From contig NZ_AQUI01000002.1 of assembly GCF_000371785.1 (NCBI RefSeq), forward strand, positions 1,963,276 to 2,027,275: 64,000 nt of DNA, read 5' to 3'. This DNA is from Actinopolyspora halophila DSM 43834 (GTDB lineage Bacteria; Actinomycetota; Actinomycetes; Mycobacteriales; Pseudonocardiaceae). The position numbers were made by a program, and so were the translations under genes. This document shows, piece after piece, positions 57,335-64,000 of the stretch (position 1 is its first letter; every line of letters begins with the position of its first letter). The notes beneath the pieces are model-generated. The model saw only the letters and a program-made list of their open reading frames with translations, searched no databases and was not told the DNA's origin.

Positions 57335-59854
57335 ATGACGCTTACCGACCAGCTCCCCCCGACGCCCGATGCCGATCCGGACACGCTCCTGGAGGGCTTC
57401 ACCACCTGGACCGCCGATCAGGGGTTCGACCTCTATCCCGCTCAGGAAGAAGCGCTGATGGAGGTGGTGTCGGGATCCAACGTGATCGTAAGCACCCCGA
57501 CCGGTTCGGGGAAGAGTCTGATCGCGGTCGGCGCGCACTTCACCGCCCTGGCGAGCAAGCAGCGCAGTTTCTACACCGCGCCCATCAAGGCGCTGGTCTC
57601 GGAGAAGTTCTTCTCGCTGGTCGACACGTTCGGCCCGGACAACGTGGGAATGCTGACCGGCGACAGCAGCGTCAATCCCGACGCTCCGATCATCTGCTGC
57701 ACCGCCGAGATCCTGGCCAACATCGCGTTGCGCGACGGGGAGCGCGCCGAGGTCGGCCAGGTCGTCATGGACGAGTTCCACTTCTACGCGGAACCGCAGC
57801 GTGGCTGGGCGTGGCAGGTGCCGATGCTGGAACTGCCGCAGGCCCAGTTCGTGCTGATGTCGGCGACGCTCGGGGACGTAACCGGCTTCAAGCAGGATCT
57901 CACCCGGCGCACCGGTCGGGAGACGTCCGTGGTCAGTTCCGCCGAACGCCCGGTCCCGCTGACCTTCCGCTACGCCATGACCCCGCTGCACGAGACCATC
58001 GAGGAACTGCTCGGTGGTAATCAGGCCCCCATCTACGTGGTGTACTTCAACCAGGCCTCCGCCGTGGAGCAGGCGCAGGCACTGGTGAGCATGAACGTGG
58101 CCAGCAGGGCCGAGCGGGACGCCATATCCGAGAAACTGGGCGGTTTCCGGTTCACCGCCGGGTTCGGCAAGACGCTCTCGCGGTTGATCCGGCACGGCAT
58201 CGGCGTGCACCACGCGGGGATGCTGCCGCGCTACCGCCGTCTGGTGGAGCAGCTCGCCCAGGCCGGGTTGCTCAAGGTCATCTGCGGTACCGACACCCTC
58301 GGGGTCGGCATCAACGTGCCGATCCGCACCGTGCTGCTGACCGGGTTGACCAAGTTCGACGGCAACCGGACCAGGCACCTCAAGGCCAGGGAGTTCCACC
58401 AGGTCGCGGGACGTGCCGGGCGTGCTGGCTACGACACGGACGGCTACGTGGTCGTGCAGGCGCCCGAGCACGTCATCGAGAACGAGCGCGCGCTGGCCAA
58501 GGCGGGCGACGACCCGAAGAAGCGCCGCAAGGTGGTCAAGAAGAAGGCCCCCGAGGGTTTCGTGTCCTGGGGCCAGAAGACCTTCGACAAACTGGTCGCG
58601 GCGGAGCCGGAGCCGCTGGTCTCCAGCTTCAACGTCACGCACGCCATGCTGCTCAACGTCATCAGCAGGCCGGGTGACACCTACGCGGCTATGCGCAGGC
58701 TGCTCACCGACAACCACGAGAGCCGTCCCACTCAGCGCAAGCACATGCTGCGTGCGATCGCGATCTACCGTGCCCTCGTGGCAGCCGGAGTGGTCGAACA
58801 GTTGGAGGAACCGGACGAGCAGGGCAGGTCGGTGCGGCTGACCATGGACCTGCAGTTCGACTTCGCGCTCAACCAGCCGCTCTCGCCGTTCGCCCTGGCG
58901 GCCATCGAGCTGCTCGATCCGGAGTCGCCGAGCTACGCGGTCGACGTGCTCTCGATCATCGAGGCGACGCTGGACGATCCGCGTCAGGTGTTGGGGGCGC
59001 AGCAGGCCAAGGAACGCGGCGAGGCCATCGCCAGGATGAAGGCCGAGGGCGTGGAGTACGAGCAGCGGATGGAGGTGGTCGAGGAGATCACCCACCCGCA
59101 GCCGTTGGCCGACATGCTGGAGGCGGCCTACGAAACCTATCGGCAGGGCCACCCCTGGGTCTCCGAGCACGAGGTGTCGCCGAAGTCGGTGGCCAGGGAC
59201 ATGTACGAGCGCGCGATGAACTTCGTCGAGTTCGTCAACCACTACAGCCTGGCCCGTTCGGAGGGGCTGGTGCTGCGGTACCTGGCCGATGTGTACAAGG
59301 CGCTGCGGCACACCGTTCCCTACGACGCGAAGAGCGAGGAGCTCGGCGACATCATCGAGTGGCTCGGGGAACTGGTGCGCCAGGTGGACTCCAGCCTGCT
59401 CGACGAGTGGGAGCGGCTGCGCAACCCGTCCGCGGAGTCCACGGAGGGCGAGCCGGTCGACGAGGGACCGGCCAAGTTGACCGACAACGCCCGCGCCTTC
59501 CGCGTGCAGGTGCGCAACGCCATGTTCCGCCGGGTCGAACTGGCCGCACGGGAGCGGTTCGACGAACTGGCCGCGCTCGAGGGGGAGAACGGCTTCACCT
59601 CCGAGGACTGGCAAGCGGCGATGGACGAGTACTTCGAGGAGTACGACGAGCTGGCCACCGATGCCGACGCGCGCGGCCCCGCCCTGTTCATGGTCACCGA
59701 GGAGTCGCAGCGCTGGTTGGTGCGCCAGATTTTCGCCGACCCCTCCGGGGATCACGACTGGGGGATCAGTGCCGAGGTGGACCTGCCCGCCTCGGACGAT
59801 GCCGGGGTCGCGGTGGTTCGGGTCACCTCGGTGGGGCGGTTCGAACAGTACTGA
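57335..59854 (+). CDS. Ski2-like DEAD/DEAH-box RNA helicase
   Basis: 839 residues. Walker A is STPTGSGKS (about 53-61), motif II DEFH (146-149), motif III SATLGD, and motif VI HQVAGRAGRAG, followed by a long C-terminal domain (DUF3516-like in actinobacterial homologs). The DEFH box rather than DEVH is typical of this bacterial group. It resembles eukaryotic Ski2/Mtr4 helicases feeding RNA to exonucleases. ATG 57335 is preceded by GGAGGGGAG. Confidence 0.93.
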   Translation: MTLTDQLPPTPDADPDTLLEGFTTWTADQGFDLYPAQEEALMEVVSGSNVIVSTPTGSGKSLIAVGAHFTALASKQRSFYTAPIKALVSEKFFSLVDTFGPDNVGMLTGDSSVNPDAPIICCTAEILANIALRDGERAEVGQVVMDEFHFYAEPQRGWAWQVPMLELPQAQFVLMSATLGDVTGFKQDLTRRTGRETSVVSSAERPVPLTFRYAMTPLHETIEELLGGNQAPIYVVYFNQASAVEQAQALVSMNVASRAERDAISEKLGGFRFTAGFGKTLSRLIRHGIGVHHAGMLPRYRRLVEQLAQAGLLKVICGTDTLGVGINVPIRTVLLTGLTKFDGNRTRHLKAREFHQVAGRAGRAGYDTDGYVVVQAPEHVIENERALAKAGDDPKKRRKVVKKKAPEGFVSWGQKTFDKLVAAEPEPLVSSFNVTHAMLLNVISRPGDTYAAMRRLLTDNHESRPTQRKHMLRAIAIYRALVAAGVVEQLEEPDEQGRSVRLTMDLQFDFALNQPLSPFALAAIELLDPESPSYAVDVLSIIEATLDDPRQVLGAQQAKERGEAIARMKAEGVEYEQRMEVVEEITHPQPLADMLEAAYETYRQGHPWVSEHEVSPKSVARDMYERAMNFVEFVNHYSLARSEGLVLRYLADVYKALRHTVPYDAKSEELGDIIEWLGELVRQVDSSLLDEWERLRNPSAESTEGEPVDEGPAKLTDNARAFRVQVRNAMFRRVELAARERFDELAALEGENGFTSEDWQAAMDEYFEEYDELATDADARGPALFMVTEESQRWLVRQIFADPSGDHDWGISAEVDLPASDDAGVAVVRVTSVGRFEQY

Positions 59855-59868
59855 CGAAGTTTTCCGGG

Positions 59869-59914
59869 ACGGCCCGTCACTTCGGTTCTCCTACCGAGGT
59901 GGCGGGCCGTTTTC
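59869..59914 (+). terminator. Terminator after the helicase gene
   Basis: ACGGCCCG with CGGGCCGT closing, further pairing of TCACTTCGGT with ACCGAGGTGG inside, then TTTTCG. A long hairpin with a short T-run, 15 bp after the stop. Confidence 0.9.
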
Positions 59915-59995
59915 GTACCCGGAGCGCGTGAGCCTTCCGCGCTGTGGCGTCGGCTCCGTTTTCGTTTTTCCTGGTGGGGCGGACACACACATAAA

Positions 59996-60011
59996 AAGTT
60001 GCCCGCAACTT
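59996..60011. promoter_or_regulatory. Probable OhrR-type operator upstream of ohr
   Basis: AAGTTGC-CC-GCAACTT, a perfect 7-bp inverted repeat in an AT-rich patch, 58 bp before ohr. MarR-family OhrR repressors bind AT-rich palindromes at this position; no ohrR gene lies adjacent. Confidence 0.6.
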
Positions 60012-60068
60012 AATTTTGCGTTACCGTTCTGGGTGTAATCGGACATCGCGTTCAGGAGGACAACGAGA

Positions 60069-60488
60069 ATGAGTGCTGCCTACACGGCCGAGGCCATCGC
60101 GACCGGTTCGGGGAGAAGCGGGCACACCCGTTCCTCCGACGGAGTTCTGGACCTGGAGCTGTCCGTGCCGCGGGAGCTCGGAGGAGCGGGCGGTGCGGGC
60201 ACCAACCCGGAGCAACTGTTCGCGGCGGGCTACGCGGCCTGCTTCCACAGCGCGCTGCAACTGGTGGCCCGGCAGGAGAAGGAGAACATCGAGGGATCCT
60301 CGGTCACCGCGGACGTGGGCATCGGCGCCAACGGAAACGGGGGATACCAGCTGTCCGTGACGCTGCGCGTGGGACTGCCCGGCTTCGAACACGCCAGAGC
60401 GCTCGAGCTGGCGCGGGCCGCCGATCTCGTGTGCCCCTACTCCAACGCGGTGCGTGGCAATGTGGACATCGAACTGAGCGCGGAGTGA
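60069..60488 (+). CDS. ohr: Organic hydroperoxide resistance protein (Ohr/OsmC family)
   Basis: 139 residues, normal length, with the two catalytic cysteines in AACFHSAL (C58) and VCPYSNAVRGN (C122). It is a lipoyl-dependent peroxidase that reduces organic hydroperoxides in the cytoplasm. CAGGAGG precedes the ATG. The upstream palindrome suggests a peroxide-sensing repressor. The gene is convergent with a methyltransferase gene across a shared terminator. Confidence 0.95.
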   Translation: MSAAYTAEAIATGSGRSGHTRSSDGVLDLELSVPRELGGAGGAGTNPEQLFAAGYAACFHSALQLVARQEKENIEGSSVTADVGIGANGNGGYQLSVTLRVGLPGFEHARALELARAADLVCPYSNAVRGNVDIELSAE

Positions 60489-60494
60489 ACAGCC

Positions 60495-60532
60495 CGGCGT
60501 TCTCCCGAAGCGCCCACTCCGGGAGAACGCCG
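60495..60532. terminator. Bidirectional terminator between ohr and the methyltransferase
   Basis: CGGCGTTCTCCCG, 12-nt loop, CGGGAGAACGCCG: a perfect 13-bp stem between convergent genes. Confidence 0.88.
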
Positions 60533-60557
60533 CCGAGCCGACCGTCGGCGGGAGGTC

Positions 60558-61427
60558 TCAGTCCTCGAGCCGTGCGGAAAGGGCATACGAATTGCGGAAG
60601 ACGGCTCCGAGGGCCTCGTCGGCGGGGAGCTGCCTGCCGTGCCGTTCGGCGATGTCGGTGAACGACTCGCGCGAGGTGCTCCACCCCGCCGGACGCAGCC
60701 GTTCTGCCGGGTCGGTTTTCCGTTCACCGGACATCAGTTCGGTCATGTCGATGCCCCACTGCAGCGCGATCTCGTTCAACTGCGAGTTGCCGAGTTCCTC
60801 GGGCAGCTCCGTGTGCTCGATCATCAGTCGGCTTCCGGGGGGCGAGAGGGAGTGCACGGTGTCCAGCAGATCGTTCTCCGCTTCCGCGGGAAGGTACGGG
60901 AAAAGCCCCTCGGCCAGCCACGCGGTGGGAAGCTCGGTGTCGAAACCGGCTCGTACCAACTCGTGGGCCCAGTCCGCGCGCAGGTCGACCCCGAGGGGGT
61001 GGCGCTCGCACCGTGCCCGCACGTTTTTGGAGTCGAGAACCGAGTCCTTGAATTCGAGGACCTTCGGCTGGTCGATCTCGAACAACCGGAAGCCTTCCGG
61101 CCACTCCTCGCGGAAGGCCCTGGTGTCCAAACCGCTGGCCAGGATGACGGCTTGCCGAACACCCCGTGCGCCTGCCTCCGCGAACCAGTCGTCGAAGCAG
61201 CGGGTGCGTACCGCCACGTAGTCGGCCATTCGGTTCAGGAGTGGCGCCTCGTCGGTGGGGGAGGTGGGCATCTCGACCGGGGACTCGGCGGCTCGTACGA
61301 GATCGGCCGCGTAGGGATCGTCGACGAGCCGGTCGTTTCTGCCGCTCTCGACGGCACGCCCGCTCGCGACGGCGAGAGCCGTGACACCGACTCCGGTCGC
61401 GATGTCCCAATCATTCAGTGCGGTCAC
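60558..61427 (-). CDS. SAM-dependent methyltransferase (TIGR00027/LCMT-like)
   Basis: 289 residues of the actinobacteria-expanded family of putative SAM methyltransferases: NDRLVDDPYAADLV, AVRTRCFDDWFAEAGARGVR, VILASGLDTRAFR, EIDQPKVLEFK and AEGLFPYLP. Members are related to leucine carboxyl methyltransferases; substrates are unknown. GTG 61427 has GGAGGT 6 nt upstream. A perfect palindrome lies 33 bp upstream, suggesting control by a repressor. Confidence 0.9.
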   Translation of the reverse strand: MTALNDWDIATGVGVTALAVASGRAVESGRNDRLVDDPYAADLVRAAESPVEMPTSPTDEAPLLNRMADYVAVRTRCFDDWFAEAGARGVRQAVILASGLDTRAFREEWPEGFRLFEIDQPKVLEFKDSVLDSKNVRARCERHPLGVDLRADWAHELVRAGFDTELPTAWLAEGLFPYLPAEAENDLLDTVHSLSPPGSRLMIEHTELPEELGNSQLNEIALQWGIDMTELMSGERKTDPAERLRPAGWSTSRESFTDIAERHGRQLPADEALGAVFRNSYALSARLED

Positions 61428-61459
61428 CCGAGTACCTCCGAGTCGAACCAATTCATTTC

Positions 61460-61474
61460 GTTAGTGACACTAAC
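61460..61474. promoter_or_regulatory. Palindromic operator upstream of the methyltransferase
   Basis: GTTAGTG-A-CACTAAC, a perfect 7-bp inverted repeat in an AT-richer patch 33 bp before the methyltransferase start; TetR- or MarR-type site likely. The half-site core GTTAGT also occurs in the 9931-9947 operator but in the opposite arrangement. Confidence 0.6.
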
Positions 61475-61689
61475 TTTACTGGTTCGACTGGAAAACCGAT
61501 GTGATCGATATCGCTTTCTCGACGGCACAGCGAGCAGTGAGCCACCGGACGCCGTGGCGGGGTGGTTCCTCCCGAAGGCGTGTGACCACCCGGAACCTCC
61601 GTCATACCCGGTGTGGCGGGATTACGCGGGCCGGGCGGCGTTCTCGGCGCTGCGCGCCGTGGTGATCAGCCACTCGATAGACTGCGCTC

Positions 61690-62049
61690 ATGGGTCACGG
61701 ACTCCGCGACGCGACCATCCCGACCGCGCGCCTGGACCACGATTCGGCCGTCTCCGTAGCCGAGACGTTGCAGGCGCTGGCCACGCCGTCCCGTTTGTTG
61801 ATCCTGAGCGAGCTGCGCCAGGGCGCCCGTTCGGTGAACCAGCTGGCCGAAGCCGTCGGAATGGGGCAATCGGCTGTCTCGCACCAGCTGCGTGTGCTGC
61901 GTTCGCTCTGGCTGGTGAAAGGGGACCGGGCGGGCAGGGCAGTGGTGTACTCGCTCTACGACACGCACGTCGCCCAGTTCCTCGACGAAGCGGTTCACCG
62001 CGTGGAACACCTCCACCCGAACACGCTCGAACGTCAGCGATCCCTGTGA
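61690..62049 (+). CDS. ArsR family transcriptional regulator
   Basis: 119 residues with the winged helix-turn-helix of the ArsR/SmtB family (ALATPSRLLILSELRQGARS, LAEAVGMGQSAVSHQLRVLR, YSLYDTHVAQFLDEAV). It lacks the CxC metal site of classical ArsR; the C-terminal His pair (AVHRVEHLHP) resembles the NmtR/KmtR type of metal sensors. No target transporter is adjacent. Confidence 0.9.
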   Translation: MGHGLRDATIPTARLDHDSAVSVAETLQALATPSRLLILSELRQGARSVNQLAEAVGMGQSAVSHQLRVLRSLWLVKGDRAGRAVVYSLYDTHVAQFLDEAVHRVEHLHPNTLERQRSL

Positions 62050-62242
62050 GGCGGTTCACCTCGATTCGCACAGGAAATCGGCACTCGAATCGGCTCCTCG
62101 CAGCACGGGCCGGGGCGGCGCGGTGCCTCCGAAGGAGTCCCCGGAAGCACCCGCCCGGGCGGGGCACAGAACCTCCGTCCGGCGCTTCCTGCACCGGGAG
62201 AGACCCCGGCCCCCCACCTGCAACTCGACCGGAAAAGCCCTG

Positions 62243-63583
62243 TCAGGTCCGCTCCTCCAGCCAGGTGGTGTGCACCGGCCCCTCGGACAACTCCCGATCG
62301 TCGATCAGCTCGCGATGAAGCGGGATCGTGTTCGCCACGCCCTCCACGCGGAACTCCGACAGGGCCTGGCGCGCACGCGCGTAGGCCTGTCGCCGGTCCG
62401 CTCCCCAGCAGACCAGCTTCGCGATCAGCGAATCGTAGAAGGGGCTGATCTGCTCACCCCTGGTGAGAGCGGTGTCGAGCCGGACACCGGGTCCTCCCGG
62501 GGCCTCGAAGGAGGTTATCTCCCCCGGAGTCGGGAGGAAATCGTTGTCCGGGTCCTCGGCGTTGATCCGCAGTTCCACGGCCGCTCCCGAGTGGCGGGCC
62601 GCATCCTGAGTGAGGGACAACGACGCACCATCGGCGATCCGGAGCTGCTCGGCGACCAGGTCCACCCCGGTGATGGCCTCGGTGATCGGGTGCTCCACCT
62701 GCACCCTCGTGTTCATCTCGATGAAGTAGAACCGCCCGTCCGGGTCGACCAGGAACTCGACCGTGCCCGCGTTGCGGTAGCCGACGTGTTCGCCCAGCCG
62801 TTTCGCCGCTTCCCCGAGCTCGTTCCTGGTGTGCTCGTCCAGGTCCGGCGCGGGAGCCTCCTCCAGGAGCTTCTGCCTGCGGCGCTGTACCGAGCAGTCG
62901 CGTTCGAACAGATGAACCAGATTCCCGTGGTGGTCGGCCAACAACTGCACCTCGACGTGCCTGGCACGTGGAAGCGCGCGTTCCAGGTAGGCGGTCCCGT
63001 CCCCGAAGGCGGACTGAGCCTCGGCACGAGCCCCGGCGAAGACCTCGGTCAGCTGGGTGGCGTCCCGCACCGGTCGGATGCCGCGTCCACCACCACCGGC
63101 CGCGGCCTTCACCAGGATCGGATAGCCGATCTCCTCGGCGACGCGCACCGCGTCGTCCGTGTCGGTGACCGGCCTGCTGCCCGGAACGACCGGAACCCCG
63201 GCCGCGGTCGCGGCACTGCGTGCGCTGGCCTTGTCCCCCATCAGCTCGATCACCTCAGGGGGAGGGCCGATGAAGGTGAAACCGGCTGTGGTGACCGCGC
63301 GGGCGAAAGCCGCGTTCTCCGAGAGGAAGCCGTATCCGGGATGGACCGCATCGACCTCGGCGTACTTGGCCGCCTCGAGGATCGAGTCGGTGTTGAGGTA
63401 GGACTTCGCAGCGGGGGACCCACCGATGTGCAGCGCCTCGTCGGCCATTCGTACCCAGCGCGCGTTCTTGTCCGTGTCCGAATAGACCGCGACGGCCTCG
63501 TGACCCGCCGTGTGGCAGGCCCGCACTATGCGCACCGCGATCTCACCGCGGTTGGCGACCAGGATTCTGCTGCGTTTCGTCAT
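62243..63583 (-). CDS. accC: Biotin carboxylase (AccC type)
   Basis: 446 residues of the ATP-grasp biotin carboxylase: RILVANRGEIAVRIVRACH, the glycine-rich KAAAGGGGRGIRPVR loop, and FIEMNTRVQVEHPITE with the catalytic Glu/Asn/Arg. It carboxylates the biotin of the carrier encoded just upstream (ATGA overlap at 63580-63583). Its neighbours suggest the stand-alone carboxylase pair found with 5-oxoprolinase/allophanate-hydrolase-like genes rather than the main acetyl-CoA carboxylase. Confidence 0.95.
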   Translation of the reverse strand: MTKRSRILVANRGEIAVRIVRACHTAGHEAVAVYSDTDKNARWVRMADEALHIGGSPAAKSYLNTDSILEAAKYAEVDAVHPGYGFLSENAAFARAVTTAGFTFIGPPPEVIELMGDKASARSAATAAGVPVVPGSRPVTDTDDAVRVAEEIGYPILVKAAAGGGGRGIRPVRDATQLTEVFAGARAEAQSAFGDGTAYLERALPRARHVEVQLLADHHGNLVHLFERDCSVQRRRQKLLEEAPAPDLDEHTRNELGEAAKRLGEHVGYRNAGTVEFLVDPDGRFYFIEMNTRVQVEHPITEAITGVDLVAEQLRIADGASLSLTQDAARHSGAAVELRINAEDPDNDFLPTPGEITSFEAPGGPGVRLDTALTRGEQISPFYDSLIAKLVCWGADRRQAYARARQALSEFRVEGVANTIPLHRELIDDRELSEGPVHTTWLEERT

Positions 63584-63819
63584 GCTTCATCGACCTCGAC
63601 AATGCCCTGACCCGCCTCGACCTCGTCACCGTCGCCGAGCAGGAACTTGCTGATGATTCCCGAACGATCGGCCTTGACTTCGTTGAACGTCTTCATCACC
63701 TCGATCAGGGCCACGAGCTGTCCGGGTTCGACCGTCCCGCCTTCCTCGATGAAGGGAGCCTGTTCGGGAGAGGGACGTCGGTAGAACACACCGGGCAGCT
63801 GTGCGTTCATCGTGGACAT
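63580..63819 (-). CDS. accB: Biotin carboxyl carrier protein
   Basis: 79 residues, essentially only the biotinyl domain. The biotinylated lysine is in EVMKTF (K43), a variant of the common AMKM. ATG 63819 has AGGAGG 5 nt upstream. It overlaps accC by 4 nt. Full-length AccB carriers are about twice this size, so this is the short form found in ycsF/kipI/kipA operons. Confidence 0.92.
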   Translation of the reverse strand: MSTMNAQLPGVFYRRPSPEQAPFIEEGGTVEPGQLVALIEVMKTFNEVKADRSGIISKFLLGDGDEVEAGQGIVEVDEA

Positions 63820-63896
63820 GACAGCCTCCTTCGACGAGTGATCCGCTTGAGCCGCTGCGCGTTGCTGACCGCCGGGTGGTTCACGTTCTCCGGTGC

Positions 63897-64000
63897 TCAA
63901 CCACTCAGGACCGTGCGGAGTTTGTGCAACCACGCGTCGCGGTCCTGACGAGCTTGTACTGCGGAGTCGACATCCGTGGCGTTGAACCGCACGTAACCAC
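63897..64000 (-). CDS. 3' end of a probable KipA/PxpC-type gene (partial)
   Basis: The last 34 codons on the minus strand read GYVRFNATDVDSAVQARQDR then DAWLHKLRTVLSG and a stop at 63899-63897. The VRF-x-DVD-x-A-W-L pattern resembles the C-terminus of biotin-dependent carboxyltransferase-like (KipA/PxpC, 5-oxoprolinase subunit C) proteins, and the adjacent short accB-accC pair supports this. The gene runs off the window. Confidence 0.55.
   Translation of the reverse strand, partial: GYVRFNATDVDSAVQARQDRDAWLHKLRTVLSG

Noticed and set aside
57107-59755. Long open frame antisense to the helicase gene
   Set aside because: Shadow of the strongly coding + strand gene; no domain recognised.

Overview
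The window is high-GC, densely coded DNA from an actinobacterium, most likely of the order Pseudonocardiales; the many acidic proteins would suit a salt-tolerant genus such as Actinopolyspora or Saccharopolyspora, but this is inference from gene content and not a database match. Supporting signs are frequent GTG and TTG starts, a RsbW/SigF-type stress-sigma pair, a DUF6069-like protein, MeaB with a heterodimeric methylmalonyl-CoA mutase, and hairpin terminators that mostly lack U-tracts.

Layout. 0-9 kb: a divergent Lrp/LysE pair, a PBP4-type carboxypeptidase, a GT-skewed non-coding stretch, a DedA protein, biotin synthase, and a gcvT-glyA operon behind a tandem glycine riboswitch. 9-14 kb: a TetR regulator divergent from an acyl-CoA ligase / SDR / acyl-CoA dehydrogenase operon, then a 50-aa protein behind a stress-sigma-type promoter. 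14-17 kb: a Tm-1-like protein coupled to a PEP-hydrolase-family protein, then a SRPBCC protein. 17-22.2 kb: a surface-sugar cluster (epimerase, membrane glycosyltransferase, GT2, GtrA) ending in a SQD1-type UDP-sulfoquinovose synthase. 22-30 kb: a DUF6069-like protein, an M23 peptidase behind a hairpin-rich leader, sigF-rsbW, a VKOR-DsbA thiol-oxidation pair, and GntR and PucR-type regulators. 31-36.4 kb: a complete lpd-E1alpha-E1beta-E2 2-oxoacid dehydrogenase operon. 36.5-46.6 kb: an EI24 protein and an M50 metallopeptidase gene broken by an 8,051-bp insertion. 47-64 kb: a degenerate PAS-GGDEF-EAL protein, the meaB/mutB/mutA methylmalonyl-CoA module, a GT1 glycosyltransferase, YnfA, a Ski2-like helicase, Ohr, a SAM methyltransferase, an ArsR regulator, and an accC-accB pair beside the end of a probable 5-oxoprolinase subunit gene.

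The most unusual region is 37.9-46.6 kb. A 314-bp segment of the M50 gene is present twice as an apparently perfect direct repeat (37902-38215 and 46267-46580), bracketing DNA made almost wholly of insertion sequences. These are two identical, inverted and identically damaged IS630-type copies; one further IS with imperfect terminal repeats; a chimera of two truncated IS5-type elements; and three IS5/IS427-type elements in tandem separated only by shared TTA triplets. Embedded among them is an AT-rich island with one small secreted protein and its own strong terminator, unlike everything else in the window.

Functional links. The glycine riboswitch couples glycine level to one-carbon genes. 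Stress-sigma-type promoters lie upstream of both rsbW-sigF and the small gene at 13.9 kb, suggesting a regulon. The sugar cluster plausibly makes a sulfoquinovose-containing surface glycan or lipid. The VKOR-DsbA pair supplies disulfide formation for exported proteins.
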